Numbered from the stretch's first letter, positions 9,189 through 19,013 are shown. The stretch: DNA of 64,000 nucleotides from a bacterium (GCA_021792615.1 JAJYUJ010000011.1:1-64000), one strand, 5' to 3'. Program-made: numbers and translations. Notes: a model not told the origin generated them from the letters alone.

Positions 9189-9767
9189 TTATAAAACTCC
9201 CTTGGTGCTCGGCACGTCCTGGTCCGTAACTTTTACAGCCTGCCTCATCGCCCTGCCTAACCCTTTGAAACAAGACTCTATGATATGATGTCCATTGTCT
9301 CCATACAGCATATTGATGTGCAGGGTAATCCTTGATCTGAATGCAAATGCCTGAAAGAACACCTCGAACAACTCAGAATCCATTTCGCCGATCTTTTCCG
9401 GGAGCTGAACAGACTTATAAACAAGGAACGGTCTTCCGCTGATATCCACAACCACCTGCGACAGTGCTTCATCCATCGGGGTTGCTGCGTGACCGAACCT
9501 GTGGATACCGGTTTTATCCGAAAGGGCTTTAAAAAAAACTTCGCCGATACTGAGGCCGGCATCTTCAACGGTATGGTGAAGATCGACATTGACATCACCT
9601 GATGCCTTGAGTTTAAGGTCGATCCTTGAAAAGAAGGTAAACAATTCAAGCATGTGATTCAAAAAGCCGATGGGTGTATTGATCTCGGCCTTACCCGTAC
9701 CATCAAGATCGAGTTCTACACTGATGTCTGTTTCTTTTGTCTTTCTTTCGAATTTGGCTTTTCTCAT
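9189..9767 (-). CDS. hisB: Imidazoleglycerol-phosphate dehydratase HisB
   Basis: This is a monofunctional dehydratase of 192 residues, the usual size for HisB without the phosphatase domain. It removes water from imidazole glycerol phosphate. Metal-binding histidine clusters are visible as HHTVEDAG and NGHHIIESCFKG, with GFLNHML near the N-terminus. It is the first gene of the his block (hisB-H-A-F-IE). hisG, hisD and hisC are absent from the window and must be elsewhere. Confidence 0.96.
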   Translation of the reverse strand: MRKAKFERKTKETDISVELDLDGTGKAEINTPIGFLNHMLELFTFFSRIDLKLKASGDVNVDLHHTVEDAGLSIGEVFFKALSDKTGIHRFGHAATPMDEALSQVVVDISGRPFLVYKSVQLPEKIGEMDSELFEVFFQAFAFRSRITLHINMLYGDNGHHIIESCFKGLGRAMRQAVKVTDQDVPSTKGVL

Positions 9768-9840
9768 ATCATACCTCCTTCTTATTTCCGCCTCTCAACC
9801 TCTCTCCTCACACCTTTCCCCTGCCCTATCGATCGTCTTC

Positions 9841-10998
9841 TCATATTACGCCTTTTCTCTTCAATTCTTCTATTTGTTCGTTCGTGTATCCAGCTTTTTT
9901 CAGGATCTCAACCGTGTGTTCGCCACCCGCCGGGGCTCTTTTGAAATCCCTTTTCTGTTCATTTCTGTGAAACGGATTTTTTATTGTAATGAATTCGTCC
10001 GCTCCTGCCTTTATAGAACCGAATATGCCTCTATATTTAATATGAGGATCATTGAGCAATTCATCAAGTTCGTTTACCGGTTCGACACACACATCTTCAT
10101 TCTCAAAAAACTCCAGCCATTCTTTTCTTGTCTTTGAAAGAAAAACCTGCTGCACTTCATGGTATACCCGTTTGAAATCTTCATCCTTTGCAAGCTGTTC
10201 CTCCACCAGATCCATCCTGTTTATCATCTCCAAGAACCTATTCCAGAATTTAGGTTCCAGTGCGCCGAGTGTAACAAATTTATCGTCTTGTGTTCTGTAA
10301 ACATTGTAACAGGGAATGCTGCCGGTAAGCTCCATCTCTTCCCTCTTTAAGTTTGTTTTCAGGTAAGGGAGATAGGGTGTCATAAAGCCTATCAAGCCGT
10401 CTACCATGGAGATGTCGAGGAATAAACCCTTTCCTGTCCTCTGTTTATGGAAAAGTCCAAGCATAATCGCCCCGAACGCCGTGATGCTGCCGCCCGCAAT
10501 ATCACCTATCTGCACACCGGGTATGAACGGTTTTTCCCGGGTGCCGGTTACACCGAGCGTACCGGCAACACCGATATAATTCAGGTCGTGACCCGCTTTC
10601 CCGGAGTATGGACCGTCTTTACCGTAGCCGGAGAGAGAGCAGTACACGATTGCAGGATTAACCTGTTTGATTGCTTCATAACCGACCCCGAGCTTATCCA
10701 TGACACCCGGCCTGAAGCCTTCAACGACGACATCTGCTTCTTTTGCCAGCCTTTTGAACACCTTTACACCTTCCGGTGTTTTCAGGTTCAGTTTTATGCC
10801 TTTCTTGTCCCTGTTTAACGCCTCAAAAAGATTGCCGGACCCATTGCCTGCCACAGACATCCAGCGAAGATAGTCCCCCTGATCCGTATCTTCAATTTTG
10901 ACAACCTCTGCACCGAGATCAGCGAGATACAGGGTCAGCAAAGGGCCCGGCAAAAGCCTTGTAAGGTCCAGGACCTTTATGCTGTTCAGCAGCATCAT
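9841..10998 (-). CDS. CoA transferase family III (CaiB/BaiF), racemase-like
   Basis: This is a 385-residue family III CoA transferase, an interdigitated-dimer fold. Visible signatures are LDLTRLLPGPLLTLYLADLGAE at the N-terminus (in pieces, LLPGP and DLGAEVVKIE), GHDLNY near residue 130 and GDIAGGS near residue 165. In alpha-methylacyl-CoA racemases the His of GHDxNY and the Asp of the GDxxGGS stretch are the catalytic pair, so an acyl-CoA epimerase is a better guess than a formyl-CoA-type transferase. The substrate cannot be read from the sequence. Its ATG overlaps the stop of the upstream glycosyltransferase by 4 bases, so they share a transcript even though no shared pathway is obvious. 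Confidence 0.85.
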   Translation of the reverse strand: MMLLNSIKVLDLTRLLPGPLLTLYLADLGAEVVKIEDTDQGDYLRWMSVAGNGSGNLFEALNRDKKGIKLNLKTPEGVKVFKRLAKEADVVVEGFRPGVMDKLGVGYEAIKQVNPAIVYCSLSGYGKDGPYSGKAGHDLNYIGVAGTLGVTGTREKPFIPGVQIGDIAGGSITAFGAIMLGLFHKQRTGKGLFLDISMVDGLIGFMTPYLPYLKTNLKREEMELTGSIPCYNVYRTQDDKFVTLGALEPKFWNRFLEMINRMDLVEEQLAKDEDFKRVYHEVQQVFLSKTRKEWLEFFENEDVCVEPVNELDELLNDPHIKYRGIFGSIKAGADEFITIKNPFHRNEQKRDFKRAPAGGEHTVEILKKAGYTNEQIEELKRKGVI

Positions 10999-11693
10999 AT
11001 ATGTAACCTCATCATGAAAACCCGGACAAAGGCCTCGAGAACGATGTCCTTCGACATCTTTGACTGCCCTGCCCTCCTGTCTTCGAATATGATGGGCACT
11101 TCCTGGATACCGTAGCCTGCTTGTTTAATCCGGTAAGCCATTTCTACCTGAAAACCATACCCGTCCGATTTTATCTGATCAAGATCGATCTTCTTCAGGG
11201 CCTCTGTGGAATAGCATCTGAAACCCGCTGTAATATCCCGTACCCGCATGCCGAGTATTACCCTTGCATAGAGGTTTCCGAACTTGCTTATCAACCGTCT
11301 CGACGTACCCCAGTTGACGGTCCCTCCTCCATCGACATACCGGGACCCGATCACAAGCCCGTTATTACGTAACTTTTCCAATAGCCGCGGCAGGTCAGAA
11401 GGTTTGTGCGAAAAATCGGCATCCATCTCAAACACGATATCGTATCCATGTTCCATTGCATACCTGAACCCCCGATTATAGGCATTGCCCATGCCCATCT
11501 TTTTTGGCCTGTGCATGACCTGTACCGTGCTCATGGCTGCTGCAAGCCCGTCTGCTATCTTTCCCGTTCCGTCAGGGGAGTTATCATCTATGATAAGTAT
11601 TTCGGCATCCGGGAGACTGGTGATGGTCTCACGCACAATCTTTTCTATATTTTCCGACTCATTGTAGGTCGGTATGATGACAAGGCTCCTCAC
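10995..11693 (-). CDS. Polyprenol-phosphate mannosyltransferase-like GT2
   Basis: This is a 232-residue family 2 glycosyltransferase resembling dolichol-phosphate mannose synthase. It has the GT-A start IIPTYNESENI, the nucleotide-binding IIDDNSPDGT and the metal-binding FEMDADFSHKPSDL. No C-terminal membrane domain is present, so it is a soluble or peripheral enzyme like short DPM1 types. The likely role is to load a sugar on undecaprenyl phosphate for the GT39-like transferases encoded just upstream. It overlaps both neighbours by 4 bases (ATGA), which is good evidence for an operon. Confidence 0.87.
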   Translation of the reverse strand: MRSLVIIPTYNESENIEKIVRETITSLPDAEILIIDDNSPDGTGKIADGLAAAMSTVQVMHRPKKMGMGNAYNRGFRYAMEHGYDIVFEMDADFSHKPSDLPRLLEKLRNNGLVIGSRYVDGGGTVNWGTSRRLISKFGNLYARVILGMRVRDITAGFRCYSTEALKKIDLDQIKSDGYGFQVEMAYRIKQAGYGIQEVPIIFEDRRAGQSKMSKDIVLEAFVRVFMMRLHI

Positions 11694-13168
11694 GGCCGGA
11701 TAATCCCTTCAAAATCATAACACTTGTAGATATAAAATGTCCGTGCATAATGCCCGTAACGGTAAATTTTGAGAGGCGGCAATTCCTCCCATTTCTTGCA
11801 TTTGAAATGCTTATAGGGATCTATCCTGAAGCTGTTGTCGTTGATATAAACCGCATTCCATCCGTCAAGCGCGGATGTTACATTATAGCCCCAGTCGTGA
11901 TAAGAATCGCCTGTTGTATTCGATGTATAAACCTGCGGCTGCCCCGGCGCATTGAAAGCGAGCTGGCTCGAGAGTTGGTATTTGTGTGTAAAGAGAAACG
12001 TCGGCCTGTTTTTTGAAAGTTCTTGATAGGCAGCTTCGACCTCCTTACCTGCGGTATGCCAGCCGTACAGATCGTTGGTAAGGTCCGTGTCCACAGGTCT
12101 GAGAGGTATCAAAGGATAATACAACTGAACATGGATGATTATGGTAAAGAGAAGTGCCAGTGCCCATCCTATCCAGAGGTATTTTCTGAACCAGTTTTTA
12201 TTCAACATCCCGTACGATAACTCCACGGACAGGATCACCCCCGGTATATATCCCATCAATGCCCAGTTCGGCTTGGAATCAACAATAAAGCTTACAGCAA
12301 AAAAGAAGACTATGATGGGGGCTGCGAAAGCGGACAGGAACAGGTACCCTTTGTTTTGAGTCTTCCTCTTAAACCCGTAGTATATTGCGTAGATAATGAG
12401 AAAGAACACAAGTGGAGAAATGAGCCCGACCTGAGAGCCCAGAAATGTAATAAATTTAACTATGCTGATATGGAAATTCGGGTTACGGGATACCAGCTCA
12501 AAGCCGAGTGATTCGAAGTGGTGCTGGATATTCCAGACAATGACGGGCGAAAAGATGAGCAAGGCAATAACTGTTGCGATATAAGGCCGTGCATCCTTGA
12601 ACCATTTCCTGTCCTCTTTCGAAACAATCATAAAAAGCAAGGCAGAAATAGGAATGAAAATGGAGTGGTACTTGCTGAGCATATCAAGTCCAAGTGCTAT
12701 GCCAGCAGCGTACCAGTATTGTCCTTTACCATCCAGAAACACCTTCATAAGAAAGTACAGGGTCAATAGCCAGAAGAAGCCGAGCGGCGCATCCGGGAGC
12801 ATCATCAGACCGCCTATCGCATAGGCAGGTATGATGTTCAGGGCAAGCACCGAAAGGAAAGCCTTCATTTTGTCTTGCAGTATTTTACCTGCGATAAGCC
12901 AAACCAGAATAGAATCACCTATCGAATACAGGAATGCAGACATTCTGACGGCATAAGCAGTACTGCCAAACAGTTGCATCATGAGATAATTCGACCATGC
13001 AACGAGAGGAGGATGTTCGTAATAGCTCAGGGACAGGTGGCGTGCATACTGCCAATAATAGGCTTCGTCATCGCTTAAGTTCAGGGTAAAGATAAACACG
13101 AGTCTGATGCAGACGAGCAGTATGATCGTCAATAAAAACAATAAGGTAGCTTTTTTATTTTTATCCAT
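11690..13168 (-). CDS. GT39-family membrane glycosyltransferase
   Basis: This is a 492-residue membrane protein with about ten hydrophobic segments and a soluble C-terminal region. Near the N-terminus the pattern DDEAYYWQYARHLSLSYYEHPP matches the acidic first-loop motif and the YYEHPPLVAW stretch of the PMT/ArnT family (GT-C fold), which transfers sugars from polyprenyl-phosphate donors to lipid A, lipids or proteins on the periplasmic face. The acceptor is unknown. It overlaps the GT2 gene that could make its donor. A second GT39-like gene lies 66 bases upstream. Confidence 0.85.
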   Translation of the reverse strand: MDKNKKATLLFLLTIILLVCIRLVFIFTLNLSDDEAYYWQYARHLSLSYYEHPPLVAWSNYLMMQLFGSTAYAVRMSAFLYSIGDSILVWLIAGKILQDKMKAFLSVLALNIIPAYAIGGLMMLPDAPLGFFWLLTLYFLMKVFLDGKGQYWYAAGIALGLDMLSKYHSIFIPISALLFMIVSKEDRKWFKDARPYIATVIALLIFSPVIVWNIQHHFESLGFELVSRNPNFHISIVKFITFLGSQVGLISPLVFFLIIYAIYYGFKRKTQNKGYLFLSAFAAPIIVFFFAVSFIVDSKPNWALMGYIPGVILSVELSYGMLNKNWFRKYLWIGWALALLFTIIIHVQLYYPLIPLRPVDTDLTNDLYGWHTAGKEVEAAYQELSKNRPTFLFTHKYQLSSQLAFNAPGQPQVYTSNTTGDSYHDWGYNVTSALDGWNAVYINDNSFRIDPYKHFKCKKWEELPPLKIYRYGHYARTFYIYKCYDFEGIIRP

Positions 13169-13234
13169 AATTGATTATTATATGCCTTGTTTGAATGATA
13201 GGTCAATATAATCGCAAGTACATGAAGACCCTGA

Positions 13235-14878
13235 TTAACGTTTTTGCCTGCTTATGGTACCGATGGACAACGGAGTCAAAGAGGTATTCCTGTCCCATTT
13301 CAGAATAAAAGACATATCCATCCTTGACGTAGGATAGAACGGCAGGGTGTTAATCACGTCGATATCGTATCCCATTCCCTCAAGTTTTTTGATCTGATTG
13401 TTCGTTGTAATAAAGAATGACGGGTTCTGGGTTTTCAAATATTGATCGACTTCTTGTGCAGTATCAACCTTTCTGACGGGCATCCTGCTGTAATAATTCA
13501 GTGTCCCGCGCTCACCATACTGATAAGAAAGTATTACGGATTTCTTGCCTCCTGCGAGTTCCCGTATTTGTTTTCCAAAGATCTGGAACGGCTGGTATTT
13601 TAAGACGGCAGGATACAAATATCCACCGAAGAGCACATCGAACGTTACCATGGAGATTACAGAAAGGACGATGACCTTTTTAACCTTCTGTATCCCTGTG
13701 AATAAAACAATAAGGACAACGAACAGTCCCGCACCAAGCACGAGCCATGGAAGAAGCGTTTCCGGCGGGAAAGATAGTATGAACAGGATTGCTAAAAACA
13801 GCAGAGGTAAAAATACAATAACATATTGGACGGAGAATATGGTATTCTCATGTTTTGATAACCCCTTATCGAGTTTTTCATCAAGCCACCGTCCGGTCAG
13901 TAGTGCAGCCGGCGGCAGGATCCAGAAGATATACTGCGGCAGCTTGCTGATTGCCAGGGAAAGTATGACAAACGGCAGAATCCACCACCACAAGGTAAAA
14001 ACCTCTCCATCATCGGGTCTCGTCTTATTTCTCCAGTTGATAAACCGCTGGACAAGGATGGTAATAAAGAAAAGCGTCCATGGTAAAAATGCCCAAGCAA
14101 AGGTATGAATATAGAATAGGTCATCGCCACCGTAGTTGAATTGTTTTGCATAAAACCTGCCGAAACTCTGCTTGAACAGCATAAAGTATGCAGAGTAGTC
14201 CCCCCTTCTCAAAGCAACCGCTGTATACCACGGGAGGATAAGGGCTGCGGTAAGAAGCAACCCTCTGACAGGTTTCAGCCTCTTTATCAATGAACTGTCT
14301 TTTTTCCAAAAGGCATACGCACCGAAGGCAAGCGCAGGAATACCTATGCTGATGGGACCTTTCGTCAGAAAGGCAAACGCCATGACTGCATATCCGGGCC
14401 AGAGGTATCTTGGATCGGACAATCCGCGGTAGAGCAAGGCGACGCTCAATGTCATGAAGCCGATAAGCACCATATCGATCTTCGGATCCTGGATCATGAG
14501 TCTTGATGCAGCAGAAGAGGCCATTATCAATGCCGAAAGCAAGCCTGCTTGTTTGTTCCAGAGCATGGTCCCAAGCCAGTAAACAGAAAGTATTGCTGCG
14601 AGCGCCATCACGAGTGAAGGGATTCTTACGGCGTAATTCTTTATCCCGAATATTTTATAACAAGCCGCTATAAGCCACATGGTTACCGGAGGTTTGTCGA
14701 GATATTGCCGATAGTTGTCGTGAAGATATATATAGTCGTGGGATTCGACCATCTCCCGGGAAACCTCTGCGTATGTGGCCGGATCCACCTCCTGTATATA
14801 TGCATTGATGCCGGTAAAATAACCGGCCACCAAAAATGCTATCAAAACGATTATCCATGCATAATTGTTTTTTCCCAT
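13235..14878 (-). CDS. GT39/ArnT-like membrane glycosyltransferase
   Basis: This 547-residue protein has an N-terminal membrane helix, the acidic first-loop motif (EVDPATYAEVSREM), and the DKPPVTMWLIA stretch typical of ArnT-like proteins. Multiple transmembrane segments follow and a soluble domain of about 120 residues closes the chain. It probably moves a sugar from an undecaprenyl-phosphate carrier onto an envelope acceptor. It is more ArnT-like than its neighbour at 11690-13168 and is not a recent duplicate, since the two share little beyond the family motifs. The 83 bases upstream show no clear promoter. Confidence 0.84.
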   Translation of the reverse strand: MGKNNYAWIIVLIAFLVAGYFTGINAYIQEVDPATYAEVSREMVESHDYIYLHDNYRQYLDKPPVTMWLIAACYKIFGIKNYAVRIPSLVMALAAILSVYWLGTMLWNKQAGLLSALIMASSAASRLMIQDPKIDMVLIGFMTLSVALLYRGLSDPRYLWPGYAVMAFAFLTKGPISIGIPALAFGAYAFWKKDSSLIKRLKPVRGLLLTAALILPWYTAVALRRGDYSAYFMLFKQSFGRFYAKQFNYGGDDLFYIHTFAWAFLPWTLFFITILVQRFINWRNKTRPDDGEVFTLWWWILPFVILSLAISKLPQYIFWILPPAALLTGRWLDEKLDKGLSKHENTIFSVQYVIVFLPLLFLAILFILSFPPETLLPWLVLGAGLFVVLIVLFTGIQKVKKVIVLSVISMVTFDVLFGGYLYPAVLKYQPFQIFGKQIRELAGGKKSVILSYQYGERGTLNYYSRMPVRKVDTAQEVDQYLKTQNPSFFITTNNQIKKLEGMGYDIDVINTLPFYPTSRMDMSFILKWDRNTSLTPLSIGTISRQKR

Positions 14879-14961
14879 GAACCCGGTGATACCCTAAAAC
14901 AGGCTATCTGTAAACAGGTTGTTTTACCAGCTGAGGAGAAAACTCATACCTTGAAAAGGCC

Positions 14962-16347
14962 CTACACCGTCAGAAGAGACTGAAGTGCGGTCTTTAACTC
15001 GCCGAGCGTTCTTACCACAAACAGTTCGTCCGTATAATTGCTGTACAGGTTCATCTCGCTATCACCGGTAAACCATGAATACCGTTCATCCGGCGTAAAC
15101 CAGAGTATGTCTTTTACCCTTTTCTTCAGCAATTCGAGTTCTTCGTCACCGGGATACTGATAATTTGTCCTGCCGTCGCCGATGATGAGCAATCGTGTTT
15201 TTGAAGTGAGTAAGCCAAGATACCTGCCGGTAAACTGCCGGAACACATTGCCGTAATCGGTGTATGTTCTTGCCTCGCGGTAATCCGAGAATATCCTGTC
15301 TACAAGTTCATCCGCCGGTTTTGTTCTGACAAGCTGGGTAACGTCTTCGATACCGGACACGAATACAAAGACTTTCAGCTTTTTGAATGTATCCTTGACA
15401 ACCGATATGAATTGCATAAAAAACCGTGCGTAATTACGCATCGAACCCGATATATCGCACAGCACTATCAGAGGAGACTCCAGTTTTTTGATCTTGCCGT
15501 AGCCAAGCTGGATAAGCATATCCCTGCCGGCATTGAGCCTGAAGGTCTGCCGTATCGAAATATCCTTCGTAGTAATACCGTACTGTCTCCTTTTGATATC
15601 GTCCCGGAGATGAAGGGCCATGCGCCTGATTATCTGATTGATTGTTTCAATATCTTTTTTCGATAAAAAAGACAGCGGTATGTTCCATAATTCCTTTTCT
15701 CCGGACTTCGGCTCATTGCCGTGAAGCAACGCCGTCACTCCGGTAACCTTCGAAGCATGGAGGATAAACTCGGATATATTCCGCCGAATAAAGGTCAGCA
15801 TATTTTCTATGGCTGATGTGATACCGGCAATGTCTTCCGGACACCACCCCGCAAGTTCGAGCGCCTTGCCGAGGACAACGAGTTCCTTCTCGGGCCTGTC
15901 GAGCTCAAGTGCTTCGGCAAGAAGCATGTAACCCGAGTTCTCCATCCTCTCCTGATAACGGTCATGAAGTTCCAGATAGAGCTCCTGCAGGCGTTTATAA
16001 AATAGTTCGGGATGAGCAACCCAATCCAATATTTTTGCAATGGTCGGTGCGGATTCCCGAAGGATTAACGGATCGATATGCTTTATTCCCATAGAATCAC
16101 CGAAGTGTTCCCAATCCTCAGAGGTATTGAGGAGGAAATCGATGATCTGAAGGAGCAGGAGATGCTGCTCTTTATTTCTCGCCATGATGGGAACAATGAT
16201 CCTCTTCAGGGTCTCATAGGTTTTTGGTTTTGCCTGTTCGATGCTATAGACGGTTTGTGCAAATTCAACAGGCGACACCGGCATGCCGAGTCCCGAGAGA
16301 AAATTGTAAATCTTTGTGGTAAACTTTATTGATTCTTTGACTTCCAT
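14962..16347 (-). CDS. VWA domain protein, CoxE-like
   Basis: This is a 461-residue cytoplasmic protein with a helical N-terminal half and a C-terminal von Willebrand A domain. The MIDAS motif is visible as DISGSM at about residue 295, with the conserved Thr in TDYGN and the Asp in IIGDGR. Proteins of this kind pair with MoxR-type AAA ATPases and act as metal-insertion or complex-assembly chaperones in characterised cases such as CO dehydrogenase CoxE. The target here is unknown. It overlaps the MoxR gene by 22 bases. It ends the long downstream-of-uppS transcript. Confidence 0.87.
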   Translation of the reverse strand: MEVKESIKFTTKIYNFLSGLGMPVSPVEFAQTVYSIEQAKPKTYETLKRIIVPIMARNKEQHLLLLQIIDFLLNTSEDWEHFGDSMGIKHIDPLILRESAPTIAKILDWVAHPELFYKRLQELYLELHDRYQERMENSGYMLLAEALELDRPEKELVVLGKALELAGWCPEDIAGITSAIENMLTFIRRNISEFILHASKVTGVTALLHGNEPKSGEKELWNIPLSFLSKKDIETINQIIRRMALHLRDDIKRRQYGITTKDISIRQTFRLNAGRDMLIQLGYGKIKKLESPLIVLCDISGSMRNYARFFMQFISVVKDTFKKLKVFVFVSGIEDVTQLVRTKPADELVDRIFSDYREARTYTDYGNVFRQFTGRYLGLLTSKTRLLIIGDGRTNYQYPGDEELELLKKRVKDILWFTPDERYSWFTGDSEMNLYSNYTDELFVVRTLGELKTALQSLLTV

Positions 16348-17246
16348 AACGCGTTGAATGCCTTCTTTTGATCCGCGCTGTCCTTGAGCAGGCTGCCGAG
16401 CGAAGAGAGAGACACCTCACTCTTTCCCAGACCCGCCGAAGCCATGGATACAGACCAGTCGATGATCTCGGAAAGGCTGGGCGGCCTCTTTAAATCCTGT
16501 GCGTTGATGAGAGAGAGCATGCCGTTAATCGTACCGAGAAAGTCCTCAGGCACGATTCCCTGAAGCTTCGCCTTTATTATCTCCATCTGCCTCGCACTGT
16601 CCGGCATATTCATGTAAAGGTATATACACCTGCGTCTGAGTTCGTCGGAAAGTTCCCGTGCGTTGTTGCTCGTCAGAAGAACGAAGGGGATGGACTTCGC
16701 TTTTATGGTTCCTATCTCGGGAATAGTGATCTGATAATCGCTCAGCACTTCGAGCAAAAGTGCCTCGAACGACGGTTCGGACTTATCGACCTCGTCGATG
16801 AGAAGGACAACGGGGTCCGGTGACGATATTGCCCGGAGCAACGGGCGCTTGATCAGGAATTCTTCCGAAAAAAAAGTGCTGTTGAACTTTTTCAATTTAT
16901 CCATCGCAGGGGAAAGCCCCGTGGTACCTTTTAAGATGTCGTCGATTTTGTCTTTCAGAAGCTGGGCATAGAGGAGCTGCTTCGAATATTCCCACTCATA
17001 GATTGCCTTCGTATCATCGATGCCTTCGTAACACTGAAGCCGAATCAGTTCGAGATCGAGCGACTTCGCAATGGCCTTTGCAAGCTCTGTTTTTCCGACG
17101 CCAGGCTGCCCTTCCACAAGCAATGGCTTTGATAGCAGGGATGCAATATAGACCGCGGTCGATATGTCCTCGCTGGATATGTAACCAGCTTTGCGCAGGA
17201 GGTCTGTAATCTCTTCCTGTGATTTAAACTGCTTTATCTTTTTCAT
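16326..17246 (-). CDS. MoxR-family AAA ATPase
   Basis: This 306-residue ATPase has Walker A GQPGVGKTEL at about residue 42, Walker B VVLLIDEVDKS, sensor I LTSNNARELSD and the arginine finger region RRRCIYLY, all typical of MoxR proteins. It should act with the adjacent VWA protein as an ATP-driven maturation chaperone. The start overlaps the tsaB stop by 23 bases and the stop overlaps the VWA gene by 22 bases, so this pair is embedded in an operon of essential genes. Confidence 0.92.
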   Translation of the reverse strand: MKKIKQFKSQEEITDLLRKAGYISSEDISTAVYIASLLSKPLLVEGQPGVGKTELAKAIAKSLDLELIRLQCYEGIDDTKAIYEWEYSKQLLYAQLLKDKIDDILKGTTGLSPAMDKLKKFNSTFFSEEFLIKRPLLRAISSPDPVVLLIDEVDKSEPSFEALLLEVLSDYQITIPEIGTIKAKSIPFVLLTSNNARELSDELRRRCIYLYMNMPDSARQMEIIKAKLQGIVPEDFLGTINGMLSLINAQDLKRPPSLSEIIDWSVSMASAGLGKSEVSLSSLGSLLKDSADQKKAFNALWKSKNQ

Positions 17247-17934
17247 AAACCACCTTTATCTGTTTTTTTGTTTTTGCATCCGGTTCTCTGAGATACCGGG
17301 GTATAAAGGTTGCCGCAGACACCGGTTTTGTGTCATACAGCTTTCCATGGGCAATACGAACAAGGGCCCCGCCCATCTGCAGGACATCAAGTTTTTGCAG
17401 GTCTATGCCCTCCGTATATATTTTATTCAACATACCTTCATACTGATCAACGCCCCATCCGACTATACGGGCGTGACCCTGTCTATGGTATCCGCCTTCC
17501 CCGGCTTTCAGGACCATTTCAGATACCGTTTTTTTCAATACACCGCTGCGGCACGTATACTCCGCAAAATACAGATTGCTGTTTTTCCCGTCTATCGCAG
17601 CGGCAAGAATACCATCTGCCTTCTGCACGGTGTGCACCATCGCATCGAGGGTTGATACGGGCACAAGCGGTATATCAAGTGCCATGCCCAATCCCTTGGC
17701 AAGGCTTAACCCTGTCCTCAAGCCGGTAAAGGTGCCCGGGCCTGCTGCTACGATAATTTCATCGAGCTGCTCTTTTTTATGACCTGTAGATTCGAGCAGA
17801 TTCTTAATCGCCGGGACGGCAAGGCTTGTTACGGTAGATGGTTTTTCCATAACAACGTACGAGAGCAGCTCTGCATCATGCGCAACACCTATACCAAGGT
17901 ACCCCAGTGCGGTGTCTATGACGAGTCCGAGCAT
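17224..17934 (-). CDS. tsaB: tRNA threonylcarbamoyladenosine biosynthesis protein TsaB
   Basis: TsaB is the non-catalytic actin-fold partner of TsaD in making t6A at position 37 of ANN-decoding tRNAs. The 236-residue protein begins GLVIDTALGYLGIGV and carries the hallmark AGPGTFTGLRTGLSLAKGL. Length is normal. It begins 2 bases after the rseP stop. TsaC, TsaD and TsaE are not in this window. Confidence 0.94.
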   Translation of the reverse strand: MLGLVIDTALGYLGIGVAHDAELLSYVVMEKPSTVTSLAVPAIKNLLESTGHKKEQLDEIIVAAGPGTFTGLRTGLSLAKGLGMALDIPLVPVSTLDAMVHTVQKADGILAAAIDGKNSNLYFAEYTCRSGVLKKTVSEMVLKAGEGGYHRQGHARIVGWGVDQYEGMLNKIYTEGIDLQKLDVLQMGGALVRIAHGKLYDTKPVSAATFIPRYLREPDAKTKKQIKVVYEKDKAV

Positions 17935-17936
17935 GG

Positions 17937-19013
17937 TTAATGATGCGAAATTATAATTCTGCTTATATCGTTGTAAAAAACAAATACGGTCAGCAGGATT
18001 ATAAACAATACGCCGAGCTGTAATATAGCGACCTTGAGTTTCTTGTTGATAGGTTTTCTTATAGCAGCCTCAATGAGTGTAAACAGTACATTACCGCCAT
18101 CCAGAACGGGAATAGGCAGAATATTGAGTACGGCAAAATTGATGCTGATAAGTGCCATGAAATACATGAGCGCTTCGATGCCCCTTTTCGCCTGATGCGC
18201 AGCCTGCTGTGCTATCAGTATGGGCCCCCCGAGGTCTTTCGTAGGTATTTTTCCCTCGACGAGTTTAACCAGGGATAGTGCAACAAGGTACGATATACTC
18301 ACGGATTCCTTTCCTGCGAGTGACACCGCTGCAACGGGATTGCTCTTTTTTACCTCATAATCACCCGCGGGCATGATTCCGATAATGGGGGTTTTTACCG
18401 GCTCGCCGAAAATATCCTTTTCTGTTTCCATTCTGGGTTTCACGTTCACCGTGAATTGCTTATTATCGCGCAGAATGGTAAGGACCATATTTTTATCGGC
18501 ATTCCCAACGATGATCTTCTTCATCGAATCCCACTCGTTTACCTTTACGCCGTTGATCTGTACTATCGTATCTCCTTTTTGAATGCCCGCGGAATACGCA
18601 GGACTTCCCTGCTTAACTTCGCCTATCGTCGTCGTCATGTAGGGCACTCCGTGCATAAATACAATCCACAGCAGAAATACGGCAAATATCCAGTTTGAGA
18701 GTGGCCCGGCAACAAGAATCAGCAATTTTTTCCAATTTGCCTGAGTTGCATAGCTCCTTGCCTGGTCTTCCGGTGGAATGGGGTCCTCCGTTTCATCGAG
18801 GTTCTCTCCCACCATTTTGACATATCCTCCCAGCGGGAGTACCGACAGACGGTACTCTGTTTCACCGAATTTCTTTTTGAGGATGGCAGGACCAAACCCG
18901 AGAGAAAATATCAGGACCTTGACCTTGAACAATTTTGCAAACGTAAAATGTCCAAGTTCATGCACAAATATAAGAATCGATATGACAACTACAGCGGAAA
19001 TTACAGCTACCAC
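17937..19013 (-). CDS. rseP: Site-2 protease RseP (M50B)
   Basis: This 358-residue intramembrane zinc metalloprotease has HELGH at residues 18-22 in the first membrane helix, the LPLGGYVKM segment, one PDZ domain in the middle (around AGIQKGDTIVQINGVKV), and the second active-site motif NILPIPVLDGG. E. coli RseP has two PDZ domains; a single one is common outside Gammaproteobacteria. It probably cleaves anti-sigma factors or signal peptides at the inner membrane. It overlaps dxr by 7 bases, the typical dxr-rseP order. Confidence 0.95.
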   Translation of the reverse strand: MVAVISAVVVISILIFVHELGHFTFAKLFKVKVLIFSLGFGPAILKKKFGETEYRLSVLPLGGYVKMVGENLDETEDPIPPEDQARSYATQANWKKLLILVAGPLSNWIFAVFLLWIVFMHGVPYMTTTIGEVKQGSPAYSAGIQKGDTIVQINGVKVNEWDSMKKIIVGNADKNMVLTILRDNKQFTVNVKPRMETEKDIFGEPVKTPIIGIMPAGDYEVKKSNPVAAVSLAGKESVSISYLVALSLVKLVEGKIPTKDLGGPILIAQQAAHQAKRGIEALMYFMALISINFAVLNILPIPVLDGGNVLFTLIEAAIRKPINKKLKVAILQLGVLFIILLTVFVFYNDISRIIISHH

